A stretch of DNA of 12,911 nt, taken from NCBI GenBank assembly GCA_028684405.1, contig JAQUGA010000052.1, forward strand, positions 1-12,911. Reading direction: 5' to 3'. The position numbers and the translations under genes are program-made. Under the pieces are notes generated by a model. It did not search any database. It had not been told where the DNA came from and saw only the letters and a list, made by a program, of their open reading frames with translations. Below, in pieces: positions 6,574 to 12,911 of the stretch (within the stretch, counting starts at the first letter, position 1; the number at the start of each line of letters is the position of its first letter). The DNA is from Bacteroidales bacterium (GTDB lineage Bacteria > Bacteroidota > Bacteroidia > Bacteroidales > WCHB1-69).

Positions 6574-7407
6574 ATGAAATACAACTTACACACTCACAGC
6601 GAGTTTTGCGACGGAATAGCCCCTCTTAGCCACCATTGCGAATTCGCAATCAGCCAAAACCTTAAAGTTTTAGGTTTTTCCTCACATGCACCCTTAAGGT
6701 TTAACAATAATTTTTCCATCAAAGAATCTCAAATTGACAAATACATTTCTGAAACCGATTTATGTCAAGAAAAATTTAACAAAGAACTGGTTTTAAAAAA
6801 AGGTTTGGAATGTGATTATATAAAAGGACTAAGTTATTCATTTTCAGAATTTAAAACCAAATACAACTTAGATTATATCATTGGAGGAATCCATTTGGTA
6901 GGCGAAAATGATCCAAAAAAACTTTGGTTTATTGATGGTCCCCAAAAAGCTATTTTTGATGATGGACTGGAAAAACTCTATCAAAACGATATTAAGCGAG
7001 CCGTCACTTCCTATTTTCACCAAATGAATGAGATGATTGAAAATGAAGAATTTGATATTTTGGCACACATTGACAAAATAAAAATGCACAACCAGTCTCG
7101 ATTTTTTAGAGAAAACGAAATATGGTACCAGAATTTAATTGATGAGACTTTGGAGCTGGTGCAATCGAAAGATTTAATTACAGAAGTTAATTACCGAGGA
7201 ATTTACAAGAAACGGTGCATGGATTTTTATCCTTCAAAACAGATATTGCAAAAAATGAAAGCAAAAAACATTCGGATTTGCATCAGTAGCGATTCTCATC
7301 AACCTAGTGAAATTGGCTTGTTGGATAAAGAGGCCATTGATTTTGTCAAGAGTGTTGGCTACAAAGAAACATACTGTTTAGACCAATGCGTTCCACTTCC
7401 TAATTAG
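6574..7407 (+). CDS. hisJ: Histidinol-phosphatase, PHP family (HisJ/HisK type)
   Basis: Hydrolyses L-histidinol phosphate to histidinol, the penultimate step of histidine biosynthesis, in the cytosol. The 277-residue protein shows the metal ligands of the PHP trinuclear site: H6-T-H8 in NLHTHSEFCDG, H38 in LGFSSHAPL, E79 in KKGLECDY, H107 in IIGGIHLVG, H165 in ILAHIDKIK, and the closing D240 and H242 in ISSDSHQ. E204-V-N206 with RGIYKK follows the IEVN pattern of HisJ proteins. Length and spacing fit monofunctional HisJ/HisK (about 260-280 residues). No other his gene is nearby. This fits an isolated PHP phosphatase, but a different phosphoester substrate remains possible, because PHP phosphatases vary in specificity. 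Its stop overlaps that of zupT on the other strand. Confidence 0.85.
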   Translation: MKYNLHTHSEFCDGIAPLSHHCEFAISQNLKVLGFSSHAPLRFNNNFSIKESQIDKYISETDLCQEKFNKELVLKKGLECDYIKGLSYSFSEFKTKYNLDYIIGGIHLVGENDPKKLWFIDGPQKAIFDDGLEKLYQNDIKRAVTSYFHQMNEMIENEEFDILAHIDKIKMHNQSRFFRENEIWYQNLIDETLELVQSKDLITEVNYRGIYKKRCMDFYPSKQILQKMKAKNIRICISSDSHQPSEIGLLDKEAIDFVKSVGYKETYCLDQCVPLPN

Positions 7408-8204
7408 AATAATAACAGGCTAATTGCCATAATAAGCATTCCTAAAATAAGTCCTATAATAGAAGTATGATGTTTTCCATATCTGTGTGCCGCTGGCAAA
7501 AGTTCATCCAACGAGATAAAAACCATAATACCAGCAACTATTCCAAAAACGATGCCCATAATATCAATTGAAAAAAAATACATAATTAAGAAATAACCAA
7601 TTATGGCACCAAGAGGTTCGGACAAACCTGAAAGAAAAGAATAAGTAAAAGCTTTTCTTCTACTATTTGTGGCATAATAAATAGGCACCGAAACAGCAAT
7701 TCCTTCGGGGATATTGTGAATGGCAACGGCAAATGCAACAGAAATCCCAATTTGCGGATCTTCCAAAGCAGAAATAAACGTTGCGATTCCTTCTGGGAAA
7801 TTATGAATCGTAATGGCCACAGCTGTAAGAATTCCCATTCTCATCAAACTAGATTTTTTCTTCTCTTCGGGATTCATATCTTCTAGTTTTCTCGCTTCAT
7901 GCGGGTTTTCGGTTGAAGGGATAAGAAAATCAATCAATCCAATCAGTAGAATCCCGCCAAAAAAGGAAGCAATCGTGATCCATTTCCCCGTTGTTTCACC
8001 GTAAACACCCATCAACAAATCTTGAGCATTGGGCAACATCTCAACAAATGAGATATAAATCATCACACCCGCAGAAAGACCCAGAGAAAATGACAAAAAA
8101 CTGGTGTTTGTCTTTTTTGCAAAAAAAGCAATAGCACTTCCCAAACCTGTAGCTAAACCTGCAATTAGAGTGAGCGAAAACGCAAAAAGCACATTGTTGT
8201 CCAT
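7404..8204 (-). CDS. zupT: ZupT-like ZIP family divalent metal (zinc) importer
   Basis: A 266-residue inner-membrane protein with about eight spans, close in length to E. coli ZupT (257). ZIP transporters import Zn2+ and often Fe2+, Mn2+ or Co2+. The metal-site motifs are intact: HNFPEG in the fourth span (H134, N135, E138), HNIPEG in the fifth (H163, N164, E167), and the SGLSEPLGA segment after it. FSLGLSAGVMIYISFVEMLP near residues 39-58 and VAGIMVFISLDELLPAA near the end also match the family. The cytosolic loop between spans 3 and 4 (about residues 96-120) is charged (HEARKLEDMNPEEKKK) and not the histidine-rich loop of many eukaryotic ZIPs. The gene begins 19 bases after the alpha/beta hydrolase, so both probably share the promoter upstream of 9033. 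I see no Zur-like operator. Confidence 0.92.
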   Translation of the reverse strand: MDNNVLFAFSLTLIAGLATGLGSAIAFFAKKTNTSFLSFSLGLSAGVMIYISFVEMLPNAQDLLMGVYGETTGKWITIASFFGGILLIGLIDFLIPSTENPHEARKLEDMNPEEKKKSSLMRMGILTAVAITIHNFPEGIATFISALEDPQIGISVAFAVAIHNIPEGIAVSVPIYYATNSRRKAFTYSFLSGLSEPLGAIIGYFLIMYFFSIDIMGIVFGIVAGIMVFISLDELLPAAHRYGKHHTSIIGLILGMLIMAISLLLF

Positions 8205-8223
8205 ATTCGATTTTGTTAATTTT

Positions 8224-9033
8224 CTATTTGTTTAATGTATGGGCATTTTTTACAAACTGTCGAATAAAGTTAGTGGTTTCTGCTTTTTTTTCTATGTAAC
8301 CCATGTGTCCGCAATCACCCAAAATTAAGATTTCAGAATGTTTTGGGATTACCGATTGAGCCATCAAAGAAGTCATCGAAACCCGACTGTCTTCTTTGCC
8401 TGCAATAAACATAACAGGAACATCAATTTCCATCAGCAAATCCAATTTATCTGTTCTTTCCTTCATACCTTGAAGGCAGGCGATGAGTGCTTCAGCGGTC
8501 AATGTTTGAGCTCCTTCTTTTAAAAATTCAATTTCTTTTGAAAACTTTTCTCTGTTGCATGTCGCAAATAATTCGGGGATGAAATTAAAAATAAAACCCT
8601 CTCTGTTGAGTTTTATAATTTCAATGGTTCTTTCTCTTCCTACTTTTGCTTCCAGACGGTCTTCTAGGGCTTGCGAATGAAACAGTCCAAGACCTTTGAG
8701 CATAATTGGATATTTTTCTGCAAATGATAATGCCACATATCCGCCCATAGAATGACCTATCATCACCACTTCGGCAATTCCCATATTTTCAAGAATTTCG
8801 TGCACCATTTCGGCCATAAGTTCCATGGTTTGAGTTGGAGCAATCACTTCACTTTCGCCATGACCAGGCAACTCTATGCATATGACTCGATTATTTTGAG
8901 ATAACTCTTCGCTCAAGTCATTCCAGATTTCAATGCGTTCTATAAAACCATGCAAAAGGACAATTACATTCCCTTTTCCTTCATCACTAAATCGTATTTT
9001 TTTTTCTTTGTAAGATGTACTTGCAATTTTCAT
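8224..9033 (-). CDS. Alpha/beta-fold hydrolase
   Basis: A 269-residue cytosolic alpha/beta hydrolase. VLLHGF (25-30) supplies the oxyanion-hole region, followed by CIELPGHGES (52-61) and the nucleophile elbow MIGHSMGGYVAL with S95. The acid is probably D215 in IAGKEDSRV and the base H243 in GDCGHMGYIEK, so the triad is complete. A helical cap spans roughly residues 120-200. There is no signal peptide. The fold and triad are secure, but the family includes esterases, thioesterases, C-C hydrolases and haloperoxidase-like enzymes, and the sequence does not decide between them. Only 19 bases separate it from zupT, suggesting a two-gene transcript, though a functional link with metal uptake is not obvious. 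Confidence 0.9.
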   Translation of the reverse strand: MKIASTSYKEKKIRFSDEGKGNVIVLLHGFIERIEIWNDLSEELSQNNRVICIELPGHGESEVIAPTQTMELMAEMVHEILENMGIAEVVMIGHSMGGYVALSFAEKYPIMLKGLGLFHSQALEDRLEAKVGRERTIEIIKLNREGFIFNFIPELFATCNREKFSKEIEFLKEGAQTLTAEALIACLQGMKERTDKLDLLMEIDVPVMFIAGKEDSRVSMTSLMAQSVIPKHSEILILGDCGHMGYIEKKAETTNFIRQFVKNAHTLNK

Positions 9034-9049
9034 ATTCTATGTTTTTTTT

Positions 9050-9084
9050 CAAAAATAGACAAATTTATAAACCCATTCAGCAAA
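9050..9084 (-). promoter_or_regulatory. Bacteroidota-type promoter for the hydrolase-zupT pair
   Basis: On the minus strand, TTTG (9084-9081), a 23-base spacer and TATTTTTG (9057-9050, exact TAnnTTTG) lie 16 bases before the ATG at 9033. A second exact -7 match, TAAATTTG (9067-9060), overlaps the spacer, but its distance to the same TTTG is only 13 bases. In this A+T-rich setting, matches can arise by chance; position and spacing favour the downstream one. Confidence 0.5.
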
Positions 9085-9090
9085 CTATTG

Positions 9091-9137
9091 TTTTTTTAAA
9101 AAACAAAAAAGAGTACTTTTTTACGGTACTCTTTTTT
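9091..9137 (-). terminator. Intrinsic terminator of the T9SS cargo gene
   Basis: Read on the minus strand, AAAAAAGAGTAC (9137-9126) pairs perfectly with GTACTCTTTTTT (9116-9105) around a 9-base loop, followed by another T run (9100-9091 region). It lies 19 bases past the stop codon of the T9SS protein. It also separates that gene from the promoter of the downstream hydrolase-zupT pair. Confidence 0.85.
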
Positions 9138-9155
9138 GACATTACTTTATTCTAA

Positions 9156-10034
9156 CTATTGAACCATTAGTTTTTCTACTTGTTTTGTTTTTCCATTATT
9201 GATTTCGAGCAGATAAATCCCCTTGCTTAAATTTGACAAATCTAAAACATTATACAATTCGGAAGTTGATGTTTCCATAACTTTTTGTCCCATTTGGCTA
9301 TAAACAGTAAAAGTTGTTAGTTCTTTTATTGCCAAACTGATGTTGAAAACACCATTTGAAGGATTTGGATACAAATAATAATCAATTTTATCATTGTTTT
9401 TCACAGATACAGGAGTGTAATCAAATTTCAAATCATCGATTAAAGCGAACGTGCCTCCCGTTGCTGCCAAGCCAGATGAAAGAATCAAAATATTCATGGT
9501 GTCTGGAGTTAAGTCTGGCGATAAATATTGAAATTCTTCGACAAACTGTGTGTATGAAGAAACTGTTTGAGTAGTTACAAATGCGGCAACTGCAACGGTA
9601 TCGCGAGTAGCAGCAACAGAATTAAACTTGGTCAAAAAAGACAAAACAATTAAAGAATCCCCACCTTGAGGCGAGTATTGATACCATCCTGTAAACTTGA
9701 CTGGTTTTTCCGTAAAAGCTCTTCCTCCATCAATTTGGGCAGTAAAATTGGCAAAATCAACATTAATTACTCCATAAGTGGCTATACCAGGAACTGAGAG
9801 TCCCGAGAAATCTTGAGTTATAATTTTCGCAGCATTAGTGCCATCATGAGAAGTTGCACTTTGATTCATAAAATGAATATCAGTAATAAAATCGACAGAA
9901 GAATTCCAATGCTCGGCCTTGTTTGGGTTGATCCAAGTTTCAAAATTACCATTTGGTGGTTGAGTTTGACCAAAAGCTAAATTGGCAAACAGGACAAATA
10001 CAACACTTAAAAATAAAAGAGTAGTTTTTTTCAT
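9156..10034 (-). CDS. Secreted protein with T9SS type A sorting domain and N-terminal jelly-roll-like domain
   Basis: A 292-residue exported protein. The Sec signal peptide MKKTTLLFLSVVFVLFANLAFG is probably cleaved before Q23. Next comes a beta-rich domain (about 25-208) that starts PPNGNFETW and contains NAAKIITQDF, VKFTGWYQYSPQGGDS and a closing FALIDDLKFDY. This pattern is reminiscent of the PCMD (putative carbohydrate metabolism) lipoprotein domain and of carbohydrate-binding jelly rolls. The last 74 residues are a canonical type A C-terminal sorting domain: YLYPNPSNGVFNIS, then TVYSQMGQKVM and LSKGIYLLEI, ending in a lysine-rich KTKQVEKLMVQ. The sorting domain directs translocation across the outer membrane by the type IX system, with removal of the domain and usually surface attachment or release. 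Ligand binding by the N-terminal domain is inferred from fold resemblance only. Confidence 0.9.
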   Translation of the reverse strand: MKKTTLLFLSVVFVLFANLAFGQTQPPNGNFETWINPNKAEHWNSSVDFITDIHFMNQSATSHDGTNAAKIITQDFSGLSVPGIATYGVINVDFANFTAQIDGGRAFTEKPVKFTGWYQYSPQGGDSLIVLSFLTKFNSVAATRDTVAVAAFVTTQTVSSYTQFVEEFQYLSPDLTPDTMNILILSSGLAATGGTFALIDDLKFDYTPVSVKNNDKIDYYLYPNPSNGVFNISLAIKELTTFTVYSQMGQKVMETSTSELYNVLDLSNLSKGIYLLEINNGKTKQVEKLMVQ

Positions 10035-10043
10035 AATATATTT

Positions 10044-10067
10044 GGTTTATTGGTTGGTTTATTCGTT
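10044..10067. repeat. Short imperfect tandem repeat in the T9SS gene leader
   Basis: Two head-to-tail 12-base units, GGTTTATTGGTT (10044-10055) and GGTTTATTCGTT (10056-10067), differ at one base. They occupy the region just upstream of the minus-strand ATG at 10034. No regulatory meaning can be assigned; a binding site or chance are both possible. Confidence 0.5.
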
Positions 10068-10108
10068 GAATTATTTTGCTAAATTAATGATATTAAATTA
10101 AAAAAATG

Positions 10109-10139
10109 AGGTTTTCAGATTTTTTTTTAAAAAAAACCT
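10109..10139. other. A/T-rich hairpin in the divergent intergenic region
   Basis: AGGTTTT (10109-10115) and AAAACCT (10133-10139) flank runs of T and A that can pair further. The element lies in the 248-base gap between two divergent genes (10035-10282), the longest gene-free stretch in the window. Within that gap I also see TAACTTTA at 10246-10253, one base off the -7 consensus and 29 bases before the DUF1599 start, and two CAAATTTA sites (10196-10203, 10257-10264) that read as exact TAnnTTTG on the minus strand but lack a partner -33 box. No convincing promoter can be named. Confidence 0.3.
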
Positions 10140-10282
10140 TCTTGAAAAGTCTTCGTTAAAATATTTAAGTATGTTTTTGTAATGGATTTACGACCCAAAT
10201 TTAGAAATATTGAAACTTTATTACGCTATCTTGCTACTTTTTTTATAACTTTAGCCCAAATTTAAAAACAGGCGCATAACTC

Positions 10283-10825
10283 ATGTCAAATACATCTCAC
10301 GAATACAATCAAATCATCGACTTATGCAGGTCGACTTTTGCTGACAAAATGAAAGACTACGGAACGGCATGGCGAATTTTAAGAACGCCTTCGCTGACTG
10401 ATCAAATATACATTAAAGCACAGAGAATTAGAAGCATACAGCAAAATGGTTTTTCTAAAGTAGACGAAGGCATTGTTCCAGAGTTTATTGGCATCATAAA
10501 TTATTCCATTATGGCTCTAATCCAATTAGAGTTAGGCACAGCAGAAGCCGAAAATTCGGAAATGAATTCTGATAAAGTGTTAGAATTATACAATCATCAT
10601 TTTTCAGCTTGCAAAAGTTTGATGGAAGATAAAAACCACGATTATGGAGAAGCTTGGAGAAATATGCGAGTTAGCTCGTTGACCGACATTATACTTATGA
10701 AACTGCTTCGTGTGAAGCAAATTGAAGACAATGCTGGACAAACGATCGTTTCGGAAGGTTTGGATGCAAACTACAGCGACATGGTCAATTATGCAGTCTT
10801 TGCCTTAATAAAATTATTAAACTAA
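10283..10825 (+). CDS. DUF1599 domain protein, two tandem copies of the domain
   Basis: A 180-residue, all-helical, soluble protein of the DUF1599 family (PF07659), which I recall being called a nucleotide-modification-associated domain because of phage gene neighbourhoods; the biochemical role is unknown. The protein is an internal duplication with a period of about 95 residues. DKMKDYGTAWRILRTPSLTD at 21-40 is echoed by DKNHDYGEAWRNMRVSSLTD at 116-135. INYSIMALIQLEL at 72-84 is echoed by VNYAVFALIKLL at 168-179. The shared pattern is DK..DYG.AWR..R..SLTD.I..K..R...I. There is no signal peptide or membrane segment. It opens a + strand operon, with the DoxX-like gene starting 12 bases after its stop. 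Pairing with that membrane protein is, as far as I recall, a conserved arrangement in Bacteroidota, which suggests a shared but undefined role. Confidence 0.88.
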   Translation: MSNTSHEYNQIIDLCRSTFADKMKDYGTAWRILRTPSLTDQIYIKAQRIRSIQQNGFSKVDEGIVPEFIGIINYSIMALIQLELGTAEAENSEMNSDKVLELYNHHFSACKSLMEDKNHDYGEAWRNMRVSSLTDIILMKLLRVKQIEDNAGQTIVSEGLDANYSDMVNYAVFALIKLLN

Positions 10826-10837
10826 AAATATAAACCT

Positions 10838-12106
10838 ATGAATTCAAACATGTTGATTATTATTGGAATGGCTTCCATTGGATTAATAATTTCTATTTTA
10901 TACATTTTCTTTCCTAAGCACAGAAGATTTGCTGGGGTTGCTGCCCGTATATTTATTGGACTAGTCTTTCTTTTCTCGGGTTTTGTAAAAGCAGTAGACC
11001 CCTTGGGAGCACAATACAAAATAACTGATTATTTAATGGCATTTGGCTTAGATTTTATGATTCCATTATCGTTATTTTTTGCAATTGTATTAAATTTAGC
11101 CGAATTTCTGATCGGCTTTGTTCTTATTTTCGGTGTCAAAATGCGACTTTTCGCATGGGGTTCATTTCTGTTTATGCTGTTTTTCACTCCGCTAACTCTT
11201 TATCTAGCCATTCAAAATCCAGTTTCCGATTGTGGTTGCTTTGGGGATGCTTGGGTAATGACAAACTGGGAAACATTTTACAAGAACATCATATTCATGA
11301 CCATGGCGGTTATTGTTTTTATCCACAGGTATCGCTATTGGGAGAGAATGATTCCAGTGGCGGTTAAGAATTCCATTGTTGCAATAGGAGTTTTTATTGG
11401 TGTTGGGTTGCAAGTTTACGCCGTCAGATATGATGCAATTTTAGATTTTAGACCTTGGAAAGTAGGAAATCATATTTCGACACTGGTTGTTCCTACGCCC
11501 GAAAAATCAGAGATATTTTTAATCTACAAAAACACAATTACAGGAGAAAACGAAGAGTACACTTCCCAAACTTTGCCGTGGCAAGATGAAGAAAAAATGG
11601 CAACATTGGAATTTGTAGAACAACGAAAAGTGGTGATAGAGCCTTTTATAGATGCTCCCATTCATGACTTCATTATTATCAACGAGGAAGGCTACAACAT
11701 GACCGATGAACTTATTACCTACCCACAATTTCATTTCCTAGCCGTTTCCTATGATTTAGCTCTAATAAATGAAAAAGCAATTTCAAAACTCAATTCGTTT
11801 GCCGAAAACTGCCATAACGACAATATAAATTTTCATTTTATTACGGGTTCTTCTCCTACAGAAATAGACGCTTTTGTTATGGCAAACAAGCCTTCATATA
11901 CGATTTACAATGCCGACCCTACCGCTTTAAAAACAATTATTCGTTCCAATCCAGGATTGCTTCTTTTAAAAGAAGGATTTGTGGTTGACAAATGGCCACA
12001 TCGCAGAATTCCAAAATATTCCTCATTTAAATCAAACATCCAATTGTATGATACTCAGATTAATGAATGGAAAAAGGCAGAAAAAATTGAAACAGACAAA
12101 GAATAA
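10838..12106 (+). CDS. DoxX/MauE-like membrane protein with thioredoxin-like C-terminal domain (BT_3928 family)
   Basis: A 422-residue inner-membrane protein. The first half has about six spans (near residues 5-24, 34-50, 74-99, 103-124, 148-163 and 176-194). The conserved DoxX/MauE features are LVFLFSGFVKAVDPLG (42-57), KITDYL (61-66), LNLAEFLIGFVLIFG (85-99) and the cysteine motif DCGCFGD (131-137). The second half (about 205-422) begins FRPWKVGNHI and continues into a mixed alpha/beta, thioredoxin-like region, with FHFLAVSYDLA, ADPTALKTIIRSNPGLLLLKEG and VDKWPHRRIP in the usual order. It lacks a CxxC redox pair, so it is probably not a disulfide oxidoreductase by itself. MauE relatives support disulfide handling in the periplasm; for this subfamily no function is established. 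It starts 12 bases after the DUF1599 gene, and the permease gene begins 6 bases after its stop. Confidence 0.85.
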   Translation: MNSNMLIIIGMASIGLIISILYIFFPKHRRFAGVAARIFIGLVFLFSGFVKAVDPLGAQYKITDYLMAFGLDFMIPLSLFFAIVLNLAEFLIGFVLIFGVKMRLFAWGSFLFMLFFTPLTLYLAIQNPVSDCGCFGDAWVMTNWETFYKNIIFMTMAVIVFIHRYRYWERMIPVAVKNSIVAIGVFIGVGLQVYAVRYDAILDFRPWKVGNHISTLVVPTPEKSEIFLIYKNTITGENEEYTSQTLPWQDEEKMATLEFVEQRKVVIEPFIDAPIHDFIIINEEGYNMTDELITYPQFHFLAVSYDLALINEKAISKLNSFAENCHNDNINFHFITGSSPTEIDAFVMANKPSYTIYNADPTALKTIIRSNPGLLLLKEGFVVDKWPHRRIPKYSSFKSNIQLYDTQINEWKKAEKIETDKE

Positions 12107-12112
12107 AACAAG

Positions 12113-12911
12113 GTGCTAAAATATGTTTTAAAAAGATTATTTTATGGATTTTGGGTTTTACTTGGCGTAATCACCTTGGTTTTCTTTTTGTTTAATGTGT
12201 TGCCTGGCGATCCTACCAAAATGCTTTTGGGACAGCGCAGCGACATTGCCTCAGTCGAAGCCATCCGAAAAGATTTGGGCTTAGACAAACCACTTTATAC
12301 TCAGTACTTTTCATACTTAAACGACCTTTCGCCCATTTCAATTCATTCTACAAGCGAAGATAGTTATTGGCATTTTAGCAGAGAAAAATATACTTCTTCA
12401 AAACCAATTTTCACGACTGGCAATAAAATCGTAATTCTAAAGAAACCATATTTACGAAGGTCATACCAAAGTCAAAGGAATGTGACTTCAATTTTGGCAG
12501 AAGCGTTTCCTCAAACAGCAATACTGGCTATTGTTGCAATTTTGTTTTCCATTTTTGTGGGCATCACTATCGGAGTATTATGTGCTATTTATAAAGATAC
12601 TTGGTTTGACAAAATATCTCTGATTGTTTCGGTTTTCGGAATGGCACTGCCCTCTTTTTTCGCAGCCATCGTGATGGGTTGGATATTTGCATTTTTATTG
12701 CATGATGTAACGGGCTTAAACATGATTGGAAGCATGTATACCGTTGATAATTTTGGGGAAGGCGAATATCTCGACCTCAAGAATCTAATATTGCCAGCCA
12801 TTACCTTAGGAATTCGTCCGCTTGCGGTAGTGGTAGAATTAACACGCAGCAGCGTACTCGAAGTGCTTTCACAGGATTATGTTAGAACCGCTCGGGCAAA
12901 AGGATTACCTC
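12113..12911 (+). CDS. ABC transporter permease, DppB/OppB family (peptide/nickel type), 3' truncated
   Basis: The frame opens at a GTG (12113) and runs off the right edge after 266 codons. The start gives LKYVLKRLFYGFWVLLGVITLVFFLF, the basic-then-hydrophobic first span of DppB/OppB proteins, followed by the hallmark LPGDP (residues 30-34) and LGLDKPLYTQYFSYL. Later come ILAEAFPQTAILAIVAILFS (second span), FGMALPSFF and ILPAITLGIRPLA. The cytosolic EAA loop, TRSSVLEVLSQDYVRTARAKGLP, binds the ATPase subunit and lies at the window's end. The family imports di- and oligopeptides or nickel with periplasmic binding proteins; in Bacteroidota the substrate is usually unproven. The first extracytoplasmic loop is about 35 residues longer than in E. 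coli DppB. The ATG at 12123 is out of frame, so GTG is the likely start, only 6 bases after the DoxX-like stop. Confidence 0.9.
   Translation, partial: MLKYVLKRLFYGFWVLLGVITLVFFLFNVLPGDPTKMLLGQRSDIASVEAIRKDLGLDKPLYTQYFSYLNDLSPISIHSTSEDSYWHFSREKYTSSKPIFTTGNKIVILKKPYLRRSYQSQRNVTSILAEAFPQTAILAIVAILFSIFVGITIGVLCAIYKDTWFDKISLIVSVFGMALPSFFAAIVMGWIFAFLLHDVTGLNMIGSMYTVDNFGEGEYLDLKNLILPAITLGIRPLAVVVELTRSSVLEVLSQDYVRTARAKGLP

Noticed and set aside
10044..10067. The 12-base double repeat as a start of a CRISPR or iteron array
   Set aside because: Only two adjacent units without spacers, and no cas or rep gene nearby.
10182..10265. 27-codon frame (MDLRPKF...) upstream of the DUF1599 gene
   Set aside because: Low-complexity A/T-rich reading with no leader-peptide features such as runs of one amino acid, and it covers the likely promoter region; chance is the simpler explanation.
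12123..12125. ATG near the permease start
   Set aside because: Out of frame with the permease; the GTG at 12113 is in frame and yields the expected first membrane span.
1..12911. A mobile or defence island
   Set aside because: No transposase, integrase, terminal inverted repeats, target-site duplications, nuclease, toxin or phage gene was found; the genes are typical chromosomal families.

Overview
The window reads as an A+T-rich chromosomal segment from a member of the Bacteroidota. Four things point there. A secreted protein at 9156-10034 ends in a type IX secretion (T9SS) type A sorting domain. Promoters match the phylum's TTTG / TAnnTTTG consensus. The DUF1599 and 'BT_3928-like' DoxX/MauE membrane proteins sit as adjacent genes, as I recall for this phylum. 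Most starts lack a Shine-Dalgarno sequence. I cannot fix the order (Flavobacteriales, Bacteroidales or a relative) from the sequence alone. I see no rRNA, tRNA, CRISPR array, insertion sequence, phage gene or origin, and no gene-free stretch longer than 300 bases.

Layout. (1) 1-1091: C-terminal part of the Hsp90 chaperone HtpG, cut by the left edge. (2) 1157-5781: five sugar- and methyl-transfer genes on the + strand: a TylF-type O-methyltransferase with a strong terminator behind it, then a four-gene unit with its own promoter (GT-A glycosyltransferase, SAM methyltransferase, GT4, GT2). The last three are tightly packed, with two start/stop overlaps. They probably build or decorate a surface glycan, although no flippase, polymerase or ligase gene lies in the window. 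(3) 5862-6368: a small helical lipoprotein behind a hairpin. On the opposite strand, converging with it, is a 31-codon single-span membrane protein (6381-6476) that ordinary gene calling would miss. (4) 6574-7407: a stand-alone PHP-type histidinol-phosphatase. Its stop codon overlaps that of a convergent ZupT-type metal transporter, which is cotranscribed with an alpha/beta hydrolase (minus strand, 9033 to 7404). (5) 9156-10034: T9SS cargo protein with its own terminator. (6) 10283-12911: a tight + strand operon of an internally duplicated DUF1599 protein, a DoxX/MauE-like membrane protein with a thioredoxin-like tail, and the start of a DppB/OppB-type ABC permease, cut by the right edge.

Most of the window is ordinary Bacteroidota gene content. 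The parts most worth a second look are the 31-residue membrane protein, the uncharacterised DUF1599-DoxX pair with an oligopeptide-type permease where I would expect triose-phosphate isomerase, the large insertion in that permease's first extracytoplasmic loop, and the cysteine cluster in the GT4 enzyme. I did not find a clearly new multi-gene system.
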